Source of the DNA: Muribaculaceae bacterium
Lineage (GTDB): Bacteria; Bacteroidota; Bacteroidia; Bacteroidales; Muribaculaceae
Assembly (NCBI GenBank): GCA_017453505.1
Contig: JAFTEU010000132.1
Span: forward strand, 1-49,016
Direction: 5' to 3'
Length of the DNA: 49,016 nt
The notes beneath the pieces were generated by a model, which saw only the letters and a list, made by a program, of their open reading frames with translations, did not search any database and was not told the DNA's origin. Made by a program: the position numbers and the translations under genes. This document shows positions 15,738 to 24,094 of the stretch, one piece after another. The number at the start of each line of letters is the position of its first letter. Position 1 is the first letter of the stretch.

Positions 15738-17603
15738 ATGACCGACGAACTGAAACTCAAGCTGTCGTTGCTCCCCGATGATCCTGGCGTTTACCGCTAC
15801 CGCAATCGGGAGGGCACCATCATCTATGTGGGTAAGGCCAAGAACCTCAAGCGGAGGGTCAATTCCTACTTTAACCGTGAGCATGTGTCGGTGCGCACCA
15901 CGATGCTTGTGCGAAATATTGCCGACCTGGAATATACCGTCGTCAATACCGAGGAAGAGGCCCTCGACCTCGAGAACGCACTCATCAAGGAGTATCAGCC
16001 GCGCTACAATGTCCTGCTCAAGGACGACAAGAGCTACCCATGGATCTGCATCTCGGGTGACCTGTATCCCAGGGTTTACATCACCCGTGATGCTCGGGCC
16101 AAGGGTGACCGCTTCTATGGCCCATATCCCAAGACAGAGGTCGCCAAGGTCCTGATCGACACTATTCGCCAGATTTACCCGTTGCGCACTTGCCGCTTGA
16201 ATGTTTCACGTGAAACAATCGACGAGGGCAAGCATCGCCTGTGCCTGCAATACCACATCCATCGCTGCGAGGGGTGTTGTAAAGGCTTGGTGACACCTGA
16301 GCGTTATGGGGAATACATCAGCGAGATCAGGCAGATCCTCAATGGAGACACCCATGTGCTCATGGATGTGCTCATGGACCAGATGCAGCAGCTGGCGGGA
16401 GAATTGCGCTTTGAGGAGGCCGAGGTGATCAAGCGTCGCTACAAGATGCTGGAGCACGTGCGCCGCCGCTCGGTCATCGTCAGCCCCAGCATCCATAACA
16501 TTGACATCTTCGGCCTGCTGCGGGATGATGATGCGGCATGGGTTAACTTCATGCACATGCGGGGTGGGGCAGTGGTGCAGTCGCTCACGCTGGAATACCG
16601 TCTCTCGACGCACGATGAGACCGATGCTGAGATCATGTCGATGGCCATATCCGAGGTTCATCAGCGCTTTGCCGACACCTATCGCCGTGACCGAGTCACC
16701 GAGGTGATGGTCAATGTAGAGCCCGATGTCGAATTTGCGGGACTTACCTTCGTCATACCCCAGCGTGGTGATAAAAAGCACCTGCTTGACATTGCCGTCA
16801 AGAACGCGACCCAGCGCCGTACCGATCGCCTGCGCATGATGGAAAAGCTCAATCCAGAGCAACGCACCACCCGCACGCTGACCACCATGCAGCGCGACCT
16901 GCGCATGTCCGTCTTGCCGCGTCATGTCGAGTGCTTTGACAACAGCAACATCAGCGGTTCCAATCCAGTGGCGTCGTGTGTGGTCTTCCGCAACGCTAAG
17001 CCCTCCAAGAAGGAATACCGCCACTTTAATATCAAGACCGTAGAAGGAGCCGACGACTTCGCATCGATGCGTGAGGTCGTCACCCGCCGCTACAGCCGGC
17101 TGGTGCAGGAAGGCCAGGAATTGCCACAACTGCTCATCGTGGATGGAGGCAAGGGGCAGGTCAATGCTGCCATCGAGGCGCTTGACCAGATAGGGCTCCA
17201 TGGCCAGATTACCGTTGTCGGTATCGCCAAGCGTCTCAACGAGGTCTATTTCCCTGGCGATAGTGTGCCCCTCTACATCGATAAGAACAGCGAGACGCTG
17301 CATGTGATACAGCGCCTGCGCGATGAGTCTCACCGCTTTGCCATCACCTTTCATCGCAAGCAACGCAGCAAGAGCCAGGTTCATAGTGCCCTCGATGAAG
17401 TTCCCGGCATCGGCCCGAAGACCCGCACCTTGCTGCTCAAGCACTTCAAGTCGCTCAAGCGCATCCGTGAGTCCAGCGGGGAAGACTTGGCGGCAGTGAT
17501 CGGCCCGTCCCGTGCTGCCTCGCTGCGTGCCGTGCTTGGCGCTGCGACGGGCACTGGTGTTCAAGAGGTCGAAAAGACCGATGATAGTGAAATGAAATCT
17601 TAG
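15738..17603 (+). CDS. uvrC: Excinuclease ABC subunit UvrC
   Basis: Nuclease that makes both incisions around UvrAB-marked DNA lesions. 621 residues: GIY-YIG-type nuclease at the start (GVYRYRNREGTIIYVGKAKN), UVR motif near residues 205-240, the RNase H-like nuclease with HVECFDNSNISGSNPVAS and LLIVDGGKGQV, and C-terminal helix-hairpin-helix VPGIGPKTRTLLLKHF. The segment coding NVSRETI (about residues 155-161) is itself a perfect parS site, so the protein sequence there is partly dictated by the DNA signal. Starts 30 bases after apt. Confidence 0.96.
   Translation: MTDELKLKLSLLPDDPGVYRYRNREGTIIYVGKAKNLKRRVNSYFNREHVSVRTTMLVRNIADLEYTVVNTEEEALDLENALIKEYQPRYNVLLKDDKSYPWICISGDLYPRVYITRDARAKGDRFYGPYPKTEVAKVLIDTIRQIYPLRTCRLNVSRETIDEGKHRLCLQYHIHRCEGCCKGLVTPERYGEYISEIRQILNGDTHVLMDVLMDQMQQLAGELRFEEAEVIKRRYKMLEHVRRRSVIVSPSIHNIDIFGLLRDDDAAWVNFMHMRGGAVVQSLTLEYRLSTHDETDAEIMSMAISEVHQRFADTYRRDRVTEVMVNVEPDVEFAGLTFVIPQRGDKKHLLDIAVKNATQRRTDRLRMMEKLNPEQRTTRTLTTMQRDLRMSVLPRHVECFDNSNISGSNPVASCVVFRNAKPSKKEYRHFNIKTVEGADDFASMREVVTRRYSRLVQEGQELPQLLIVDGGKGQVNAAIEALDQIGLHGQITVVGIAKRLNEVYFPGDSVPLYIDKNSETLHVIQRLRDESHRFAITFHRKQRSKSQVHSALDEVPGIGPKTRTLLLKHFKSLKRIRESSGEDLAAVIGPSRAASLRAVLGAATGTGVQEVEKTDDSEMKS
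16202..16217 (+). promoter_or_regulatory. parS centromere site 2, inside uvrC
   Basis: TGTTTCACGTGAAACA, the perfect 16-base palindrome, 1070 bases from site 1 and within the uvrC coding sequence. Confidence 0.88.
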
Positions 17604-17615
17604 CTATTGATCGTG

Positions 17616-18647
17616 ATGGGACAGAGGGATGTACAGCTAGACAACTACAGGGCGCTCATGATCATGCATGTCCTGTTCATTCATGTGCTCTACTGGCTAT
17701 GGGACTGGGAGGAACCGTACATGTCGCTCGCGCTCTTTGAGATGGCAACGGTCTTTTTTGTCTCAGGCGCGTCCCAGGCGATGAGTAGGTCCAGACGCAG
17801 CTTGTGGTTAACCGTTGTGGGGCGCTTGCGCCGCGTGGTCATCCCGTTTTATATCTATGCCTGCGTGGTCATCGCCCTATTCGCGCTATTGACTGTGATG
17901 CTGGGTGACACTTCCCGTTTCGGTTTTGACCCGTTGCATCTGGGAAACTATCGTTGGGAAGATGTGCTGTCTGTCGTCTTGTGCCGTGATGTGCCGCAGG
18001 TGCCCAATAATACGCACTTATGGTTTATTGTACCATATCTGATACTGAGCTGCACTTTCCCGCTGCAGCAATGGCTCATTGATCGTTGTCCGAACCGTCA
18101 CTTGTATATGGCGGCATGTGTTGCGCTTTTCTTGCTGGTTCAGGCGGTCACAAGCAATGAATTGTTGTGCGAGGTGCTGTGCTATAACGTGTTTATGGTG
18201 GCTGGTTACCTCTATTACAAGCGTTGCAAGGTCTTGACTATCGTTGCGGTGTGCATGGCTGCAGCTGCCGTTCTTCTGGTCTATACCCTGATGATGGGAG
18301 GTGACTTCTGCCCCCTGCAGAGCCACAAGTTTCCGCCGGACTGGGTCTTCTTGTCCTATTGCGTGTTCGCACTATGCCTTGTATCGCTGGTATTGCGCCA
18401 TGTGACGATTCCCAGCAACCGTTTTCTGCGGCTGTGGAGTGAGCGTGGCTACACCATTTACTTGTACCAGAGCGCGGTGTTTGTAGCCGTGGTGATCCTC
18501 CGCTTGCACACCTACGGAAAGATTCCTGATTCACATGTTTGGCTTGCCTGTGACACCATTGCAGCCATCCTGCTTTCAACCCTCCTGTCCATGGCGACCT
18601 TCCCTCTCGAAAAATCAATCATGGGTCTCATGAGAACCAAGCATTAA
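17616..18647 (+). CDS. Acyltransferase 3 family membrane protein
   Basis: Integral membrane acyltransferase that typically O-acetylates or otherwise acylates surface glycans or lipids. 343 residues from the ATG at 17616; TTG and GTG codons just upstream are in frame but overlap or crowd uvrC. Starts with the family-typical DNYRALMIMHVLFIHV, in which the His of the R/H-containing first helix is present, followed by VFFVSGASQAM and about ten hydrophobic segments. It is 12 bases after uvrC, so probably cotranscribed with the repair gene; no functional link is obvious. A second, unrelated-looking member lies at 36232-37158. Confidence 0.82.
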   Translation: MGQRDVQLDNYRALMIMHVLFIHVLYWLWDWEEPYMSLALFEMATVFFVSGASQAMSRSRRSLWLTVVGRLRRVVIPFYIYACVVIALFALLTVMLGDTSRFGFDPLHLGNYRWEDVLSVVLCRDVPQVPNNTHLWFIVPYLILSCTFPLQQWLIDRCPNRHLYMAACVALFLLVQAVTSNELLCEVLCYNVFMVAGYLYYKRCKVLTIVAVCMAAAAVLLVYTLMMGGDFCPLQSHKFPPDWVFLSYCVFALCLVSLVLRHVTIPSNRFLRLWSERGYTIYLYQSAVFVAVVILRLHTYGKIPDSHVWLACDTIAAILLSTLLSMATFPLEKSIMGLMRTKH

Positions 18648-18691
18648 CCCATCTTGTGGCTCAAAAAAGGCGTAAAAACCAAAAAATCACT

Positions 18692-18699
18692 TACCTTTG
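18692..18699 (+). promoter_or_regulatory. -7 box of nadK, five bases from the ATG
   Basis: TACCTTTG followed by CACAC and the ATG at 18705. A start point 5-8 bases below the box would put transcription at or next to the ATG. No good -33 TTTG was found at the right distance. Confidence 0.5.
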
Positions 18700-18704
18700 C
18701 ACAC

Positions 18705-19571
18705 ATGAAACGAGTGTTAATCTTTGGCAATGCCTATCAGCAGGGAGACATCGACCGTGTCTGCGCCTTGCTGGAACACCTGCGGCAGCAGCAACTCCAC
18801 GTTGCCGTCGAGAGTGACTATCTGCACTACCTGAGCCGGCAGGGTAGGGTGGTGGATCTGCCCTCGTTTGGTACTGAACAGGTGCCAGAAGCCGACTTGG
18901 CGCTGTCGCTGGGAGGTGACGGCACGTTCTTGACGACAGCGATGTGGGTCTCGCGCCAGGGAATGCCCATTCTGGGCATTAATGTGGGCCACTTGGGATA
19001 CCTGACCGCTGGTCGGCTTGATGCCGACAGCGAGGTGATAGATGCCGTCCTGAAGGGTAATTACCGCATTGAGGAGCGCACGATGCTGCAGGTTGACAGT
19101 GATGCGGTCGAGATCGCTCATCCGTGGGCGCTCAACGAGATCGCCATCCTGCGTCACGACACGTCATCGATGCTAGATATGGAGACAAGGTTGCGCAGCC
19201 ACTCGCTGACGACCTATCGTGGTGACGGCCTTATCGTGAGCACTCCAACAGGCTCCACAGCCTACAACATGAGCGTCGGCGGACCCATAGTCGAGCCAAC
19301 CGCGGCCTGTCTGGTGTTGTCACCCATCTCTCCCCACTCGCTGACCATGCGTCCGCTGGTCGTGCGGGATGACAGTGTCATCACCGTGCGCACCCACACG
19401 CGAGCTACCCACTACGAGGTCAGTATTGACGGAGAGGTGGCCTTGTGTCCCACTGGTTCAACACTGACCATCAAGCGCGCTCCCTACTGTGCGCGTGTCG
19501 TCCAGCTGATGGATAATAACTTCGGCAGCACGTTGCGGCAGAAACTCCTATGGGGTACTGATCAGCGATAA
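18705..19571 (+). CDS. nadK: NAD kinase
   Basis: Phosphorylates NAD to NADP, the main source of NADP. 288 residues from the ATG at 18705; the open frame extends 17 codons upstream but a promoter box lies there. Motifs: ALSLGGDGTFLTTAMWVS (the GGDG signature, near residues 64-82), INVGHLGYLTAG, the NE...LRHD region, and GLIVSTPTGSTAYNMSVGG. Normal length and complete. Its own promoter box is five bases before the start. Confidence 0.95.
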   Translation: MKRVLIFGNAYQQGDIDRVCALLEHLRQQQLHVAVESDYLHYLSRQGRVVDLPSFGTEQVPEADLALSLGGDGTFLTTAMWVSRQGMPILGINVGHLGYLTAGRLDADSEVIDAVLKGNYRIEERTMLQVDSDAVEIAHPWALNEIAILRHDTSSMLDMETRLRSHSLTTYRGDGLIVSTPTGSTAYNMSVGGPIVEPTAACLVLSPISPHSLTMRPLVVRDDSVITVRTHTRATHYEVSIDGEVALCPTGSTLTIKRAPYCARVVQLMDNNFGSTLRQKLLWGTDQR

Positions 19572-19580
19572 TGATACGAT

Positions 19581-19622
19581 AAAAAGACGAGCCCGCAGTC
19601 TCCTGTGCGGGCTCGTCTTTTT
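19581..19622. terminator. Bidirectional terminator between nadK and a glycosyltransferase
   Basis: Perfect 17-bp stem, AAAAAGACGAGCCCGCA and its complement (19581-19597 and 19606-19622), with A-run and T-run on the two sides. Confidence 0.92.
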
Positions 19623-19640
19623 GATAGTGTATAGCTGTGA

Positions 19641-20780
19641 TTACTGAAACAAGCGACGGTGTACAAGAATTGAGCGGTAGATGTGGATCATGTGGTCGGC
19701 CAGCACTTTGCCTGTGAAGCGCTCGGTGTTCTCACGGGCAGCTTGCAGCAATGCCGCTTTCTTGTTTTCATCCTCCAGTACATCGCTCAGCAGTTCAGCC
19801 CCTTGCCCAAAGTCAGTGTAATACAGAGCGCCCTCACCGCCAAACTCGCGTGCCTTGGGTGAGTCCTTGCAGATGACGATAGCACCCGAACGCTGGGCAT
19901 TGATGAGTTTGTACATGTCGCGCATGCGGTCGGTGTTGGGGATGATGACCGCTTGAGCCATCTTGGCCACGGCAGTGAGGTCGGCATGGTGCACCTTGTC
20001 AATCTGCTTGAAGCGGTGGAAGATGTGCAGGTCGTGGGCTTGCTCCTTGATGACGTGGTCAAAGTGGTCGGTGCGGTATCCCAGCATGACGATGGAAATC
20101 TTGCGGTTGCGCAGCTCGTGCACCAGCTGCATGGCTTCCTTGAGGTTGTCCTCGCTGTTAAAGCGTCCCTTATAGAGCACGAAGTTCTCGGGCAAGTGAT
20201 ATTTTCCCTTGAGGATATCGTACATATTCTCAGGTACCGACTCGTCACATCCGTCAAAGAAGCAGGGGTGAACGACCTCGACGTTATCGGGGTTGACGTG
20301 ATAATGGTCGATGATAATCTGCCGGTCGACCTCGTTCAGGGCGATCACACGCTTGGCAATCTTGCAGGCCTTGCGGGCACGTCGCTGCATGAGCATGCGC
20401 TCAATCCAGCCTTTAGCGCCCTTGTACAAGGGGTCGGTCATCGTGAACACCGTGGGGAAGCTGCTGCCGTCAAATCCTGATGCGATGCCGTCATCAATGC
20501 CGTGGAAGGTGTTCACACCGTGAGCCTTGGCCGAGCGGACGATGCCGTTGCCGGTGTACCAGCGCTCCTTCAAGTGGATGTGGTTGCGGGGAAACTTCAC
20601 GCGAACACTATCCTCGTTGAGCATCGATGTGATACGCTTGTTCTGCTCATTTTCAGGCGAATAGAGGATATAATAGTTGTCTGGATAATTTGATGCCAGT
20701 GCCTTGATAAGGATGCGGCCATAATAGGACGTATCATTATTCTCCATGATGATTTTGCGGGCACCGTAACCTACTACCAT
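19641..20780 (-). CDS. Glycosyltransferase, GT-B fold (GT4-like)
   Basis: 379 residues. N-terminal acceptor domain with the Gly-rich loop VGYGARKIIMENNDTSYYGR and the later GVNTFHGIDDGIASGFDG; C-terminal donor domain opening with LPENFVLYKGRFNSEDNLKE and carrying KMAQAVIIPNTDRMRDMYKL. The terminal E-x7-E motif is not as clear as in the protein at 6819, so this may be a divergent GT4 or GT1-like enzyme. Alone between convergent terminator and its own promoter; acceptor unknown. A -7 box and a dyad lie in the 5' region (20839-20882). Confidence 0.78.
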   Translation of the reverse strand: MVVGYGARKIIMENNDTSYYGRILIKALASNYPDNYYILYSPENEQNKRITSMLNEDSVRVKFPRNHIHLKERWYTGNGIVRSAKAHGVNTFHGIDDGIASGFDGSSFPTVFTMTDPLYKGAKGWIERMLMQRRARKACKIAKRVIALNEVDRQIIIDHYHVNPDNVEVVHPCFFDGCDESVPENMYDILKGKYHLPENFVLYKGRFNSEDNLKEAMQLVHELRNRKISIVMLGYRTDHFDHVIKEQAHDLHIFHRFKQIDKVHHADLTAVAKMAQAVIIPNTDRMRDMYKLINAQRSGAIVICKDSPKAREFGGEGALYYTDFGQGAELLSDVLEDENKKAALLQAARENTERFTGKVLADHMIHIYRSILVHRRLFQ

Positions 20781-20838
20781 AATGCTTTAAGTTGTATTTT
20801 ATCTTGTTGTTAATAATCTGCGGCTAATATATCACATT

Positions 20839-20882
20839 GAGTCATGTCTTTGACTCTATTATCGTGACAACCTGCAAAGATA
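20839..20882 (-). promoter_or_regulatory. -7 box and leader dyad of the glycosyltransferase gene
   Basis: Minus-strand TATCTTTG at 20882-20875. In the leader just below it a perfect dyad GAGTCA-N6-TGACTC (20839-20844 and 20851-20856) could be an operator or small hairpin. No -33 TTTG at the right distance. Confidence 0.45.
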
Positions 20883-20935
20883 GTCTTTTTTTCATTAAGT
20901 AAGGGCTTTTATGCTCTAAATTTGAAAAAAAGGGT

Positions 20936-20943
20936 TAATTTTG
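20936..20943 (+). promoter_or_regulatory. -7 box of the DUF4923 lipoprotein gene
   Basis: TAATTTTG, 18 bases before the ATG at 20962. The nearest TTTG (20921-20924) is only 11 bases upstream, too close. Confidence 0.4.
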
Positions 20944-20961
20944 CGGCAAATATAGTTGGAA

Positions 20962-21576
20962 ATGAAACGATTCGTAATAGCTTTTAGCGCATTGCTGGTG
21001 CTGGTGGCAACATCCGCGACCAGCTGTAAAACGCCTCAATCCAGCCAAGGCTACATGCACCCTGATGAGGTCTTCACGGTGAGTGAAGAGGACATTGCCA
21101 ACGAGACATGGCGTATCAACTCGGCCATCTCGGGAGAATGGACCTACAAGGGACCTAGTGTGGACGTCAGTGGCAAGAACCTGCTGGCCGGCATCGGCAA
21201 GCCCATTGCCAAGGGTAAGCTCAAGAAGAAACTGCAGAAGGCCTACAAGACCATCGGCCTTGACCGTGCGCGGCCCCAGTTCACGTTCAGCCCCGATGGC
21301 TCTTGTGCCATCAGGATGATGGGCGTCAGCCTCAAGGGGCAGTACAATTACAACCCCAGTACTGAGCAACTTACCTTGAAGTGGCATGGTATTCCCATGA
21401 CCGCCAAGCTGCGTCGTGACGGGAAAAGGAAACTTCACATCACCTTTGACACGGACAAACTGCTGTCCTTGTTGAGGCTGGTGGGCCGCTTCAGCGACAG
21501 TTCGACGATCAAGGCGCTCTCGTTCCTCACCGATCACTACGATGACGTGATGGTAGGCTTTGAGCTCAAGAAGTGA
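20962..21576 (+). CDS. DUF4923-type lipoprotein
   Basis: 204 residues from the ATG at 20962. Signal peptide with lipobox ending SATSC, so Cys22 would be the lipid anchor. The body shows the family pattern: ISGEWTYKGPSVDVSGKNLL, IAKGKLKKKLQKAYKTIGL, TFSPDGSCAIRMMGVSLKG and a C-terminal segment about growth of the chain LSFLTDHYDDVMVGFELKK. DUF4923 lipoproteins are common in Bacteroidales; no function is known to me. It stands alone, with a bidirectional terminator after it. Confidence 0.8.
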   Translation: MKRFVIAFSALLVLVATSATSCKTPQSSQGYMHPDEVFTVSEEDIANETWRINSAISGEWTYKGPSVDVSGKNLLAGIGKPIAKGKLKKKLQKAYKTIGLDRARPQFTFSPDGSCAIRMMGVSLKGQYNYNPSTEQLTLKWHGIPMTAKLRRDGKRKLHITFDTDKLLSLLRLVGRFSDSSTIKALSFLTDHYDDVMVGFELKK

Positions 21577-21595
21577 GGAACTGTAGATACAAGAT

Positions 21596-21636
21596 AACGA
21601 GAGGAAGACCCATCGTGTGGTGATCTTCCTCTCGTT
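21596..21636. terminator. Bidirectional terminator after the DUF4923 gene
   Basis: 13-bp perfect stem AACGAGAGGAAGA / TCTTCCTCTCGTT (21596-21608 and 21624-21636) between convergent genes. Confidence 0.8.
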
Positions 21637-21658
21637 GTTCAGTATCCGGTGTTTCCCA

Positions 21659-22282
21659 TCAGCGACGGGGAGGATTGTTCATCTGCTGCTTACCCTGGTT
21701 GACGGCCTGCTTCTTGGTCATTCCAGGCTGACTCTTGCTGCCGCTAGTGCCAGGCTGGCTCTTGCTGCCGCCCATTCCGGGCTGGTAGGTACCAGTGCCG
21801 GAGCCAGGCTGTGACTTGCTTGTGGGGGCACCGAAGGTGCGCCCGTTGTAAGCACTGTGGTCAAAGTAGCGGTTGGAGCCCTTGTACACCTGGTATCCGG
21901 GAGGAGCTGCGCGATAGAAGCGGTCCTTGGGATAGCGGTCATAGATGGTGAAGACAAACTTCTTGTTCGTCCACGTGATGGGGCGATAGAAGTACTCCAG
22001 TTGCATGTAGTACTGGTATTGTGCAGCACTGAGCACATACCTTAACTCGTTATTGCGGCGGTTCCAGAAAGTGCCGTACAGGTCATCATAGGTATCGATG
22101 CACATGATGTAGTCGATGTTGATTTCAAACACGGCATTGTACTGGTCATCGCTCAGTCCGAGCTCATAGGCCATCTTGTCGGTCAGGAAGAACGCCTGAT
22201 CGCGGGCCGACTTGTAACTCATCGCGTTGGCGGCTGCCCCCAGGGTCAGCACTGCCACCATTGTTAAGATTAAGCGTTTCAT
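21659..22282 (-). CDS. Secreted protein with a SKSQPG-repeat tail, function unknown
   Basis: 207 residues. A cleavable signal peptide (MKRLILTMVAVLTLGAAANA) is followed by a helical, Tyr- and Asp-rich domain (FFLTDKMAYELGLSDDQYNA, then DTYDDLYGTFWNRRNNELRY) that resembles small hypothetical periplasmic proteins of Bacteroidales. The last 65 residues are low-complexity: three SKSQPG units separated by Gly/Thr/Met, then a basic, Asn-rich end (MNNPPRR). No enzyme motif. The tail may be a flexible linker or a length-variable region. Exact-consensus promoter upstream. Confidence 0.65.
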   Translation of the reverse strand: MKRLILTMVAVLTLGAAANAMSYKSARDQAFFLTDKMAYELGLSDDQYNAVFEINIDYIMCIDTYDDLYGTFWNRRNNELRYVLSAAQYQYYMQLEYFYRPITWTNKKFVFTIYDRYPKDRFYRAAPPGYQVYKGSNRYFDHSAYNGRTFGAPTSKSQPGSGTGTYQPGMGGSKSQPGTSGSKSQPGMTKKQAVNQGKQQMNNPPRR

Positions 22283-22322
22283 AGTGCGTATGTTTTAATG
22301 TGTTATTAAATGTTTGTTGCCC

Positions 22323-22354
22323 CAAAATTAGCCACTCAGAAGATTTGTTGCAAA
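22323..22354 (-). promoter_or_regulatory. Promoter of the SKSQPG-repeat protein gene
   Basis: Minus strand TTTG (22354-22351), 20-base spacer, TAATTTTG (22330-22323). Exact fit; leader of about 34 bases. Confidence 0.7.
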
Positions 22355-22538
22355 TTTTTTAGACAAATATTCATAAATAATCGACTAACTACCCAGTGAT
22401 TTGCATTTTTTGTGCCATCATTCCGCTAAAGTTTGCCTGATCGTCATTCTTGAAGGCGAGCGGGTGATAGTCAGCGACGAAGGGGGCGATTTTCCCGATT
22501 TTTAGGCGATGGTTTCTCGTGGTTTCGGGGTTTATTTG

Positions 22539-22546
22539 TACTTTTG
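22539..22546 (+). promoter_or_regulatory. -7 box of the GH3-family gene, five bases from the ATG
   Basis: TACTTTTG followed by CAGAC and the ATG at 22552. Same geometry as nadK and the RsmF-like gene. Confidence 0.5.
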
Positions 22547-22551
22547 CAGAC

Positions 22552-24066
22552 ATGATAGACTTCACGCCATTTGTCCGCGGTCATTTCCTGTCGCGCTTGC
22601 AGCAGCAAGTGCGTTACATCGACCATGCCGATGCCGTACAGCAAGGCGAGCTTGTGCGCTTGATTGAGAAAGCCTCCCTCACTCGCATCGGGCGCAAGTA
22701 TGACTTCTCGTCCATCCGGACCTATAAGCAGTTTGCCACATCCTTGCCGCTGTACAGCTATGAGGACTTGCGCCCGCAGATCATGCGCATGGTCAACGGC
22801 ATCAAGGACGAGTTGTGGCCAGGCCGATGTGTGAATTTTGCCCAGTCATCGGGCACGAGTGGCGGTCGCAGCAAGTATATCCCTATCACGCGCGAGTCAT
22901 TCCAGTGGAACCATTACCAGGGTGCCAGTGATGTGGTGTCCCATTACTTGAACCTGAACCCTGAGAGCCGCATCTTCTCGGGCAAGGCGTTTATTCTGGG
23001 GGGCAGCTTTGCCAACAACTTGCAGTTGCCGCGTGGAGTGAGGGTGGGGGACTTGAGTGCCAACCTCATCGAGAACATGAATCCGCTGGCTAACCTTGCC
23101 CGCATCCCTAGCCGCCAGGTTGCCCTGATGGAGGACTGGGTCGAGAAGTTACCCCGGCTAGTTGAGGCCAGCTTGGGTGCCGATGTGACCAACCTGAGCG
23201 GTGTGCCCTCATGGTTCCTCACGGTGCTGCATGAGGTGCTCAAGCGCACTGGCAAGTCAAGCATACATGAGGTGTGGCCACACCTGGAGGTGTTCTTCCA
23301 TGGAGGTATCGCCTTTGAGCCCTACAGGCGGCAATATGAGGCCATCTGTGACATGGACAAGATGCATTTCCTGGACACCTATAATGCCAGTGAGGGTTTC
23401 TTTGCCGTACAGAGCGACTGGGCATCTGAGGCCATGCTACTGCTGCTTGACGTGGGCATTTTCTATGAATTCCTGCCAATAGAGGACATAGACAGTGAGA
23501 CCCCCGAGGTCTATCCCATCTGGGAGGTCGAGAAGGGCCGTACCTACGAGCTCATCATCACCGCGGCCAACGGCCTGTGGCGCTATCGGCTGGGCGACAC
23601 GGTGACCATCGAACAGCTCAATCCCGTGAAAATCAAGATAGCGGGCAGGACCCGCAGCTTTATCAATGCCTTCGGTGAGGAATTGATGGTACACAACGCA
23701 GACCATGCCATCACTCTCGCATCGCAGGAAACCGGGGCTCAGGTGCTTGATTATACCGCTGCACCGGTCTATGCCCATGATAACACGCGCGGTCATCATC
23801 AGTGGCTCGTCGAGTTTGCCCGTCGTCCCGACGATGAGGCGCGGTTCATGCAATTGCTCGACCAGCACCTGCGTGAGGTCAACAGCGACTATGACGCCAA
23901 GCGCAGTGGAGACATTTTCCTGGCCATGCCCACGCTTGTCGTGGCCCCCAAGGGGCTCTTTGACCGCTGGCTGGCCTCGACTGGCAAGCTAGGCGGTCAA
24001 CGCAAGGTGCCTCGCTTGAACAATAACCGCACTGTCATCGAACAGATGCTCGCTCTGATTAATTGA
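22552..24066 (+). CDS. GH3-family (acyl-adenylating) protein
   Basis: 504 residues from the ATG at 22552. Member of the GH3 superfamily, which in plants joins amino acids to acyl acids by adenylation; bacterial members are often annotated GH3 auxin-responsive promoter family and have no settled substrate. ATP-binding motif FAQSSGTSGGRSKYIPIT (near residues 100-118), the loop YNASEGFFAVQSDW (near 278-291), and GLWRYRLGDTV (near 342-352). Complete at both ends. It sits 28 bases upstream of a sulfatase-fold phosphoglycerol transferase, so the two may act together on an envelope or lipid modification; that is inference. Confidence 0.86.
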   Translation: MIDFTPFVRGHFLSRLQQQVRYIDHADAVQQGELVRLIEKASLTRIGRKYDFSSIRTYKQFATSLPLYSYEDLRPQIMRMVNGIKDELWPGRCVNFAQSSGTSGGRSKYIPITRESFQWNHYQGASDVVSHYLNLNPESRIFSGKAFILGGSFANNLQLPRGVRVGDLSANLIENMNPLANLARIPSRQVALMEDWVEKLPRLVEASLGADVTNLSGVPSWFLTVLHEVLKRTGKSSIHEVWPHLEVFFHGGIAFEPYRRQYEAICDMDKMHFLDTYNASEGFFAVQSDWASEAMLLLLDVGIFYEFLPIEDIDSETPEVYPIWEVEKGRTYELIITAANGLWRYRLGDTVTIEQLNPVKIKIAGRTRSFINAFGEELMVHNADHAITLASQETGAQVLDYTAAPVYAHDNTRGHHQWLVEFARRPDDEARFMQLLDQHLREVNSDYDAKRSGDIFLAMPTLVVAPKGLFDRWLASTGKLGGQRKVPRLNNNRTVIEQMLALIN

Positions 24067-24094
24067 GATGGTTTCGAGATTTCGAAGTTAAGTG

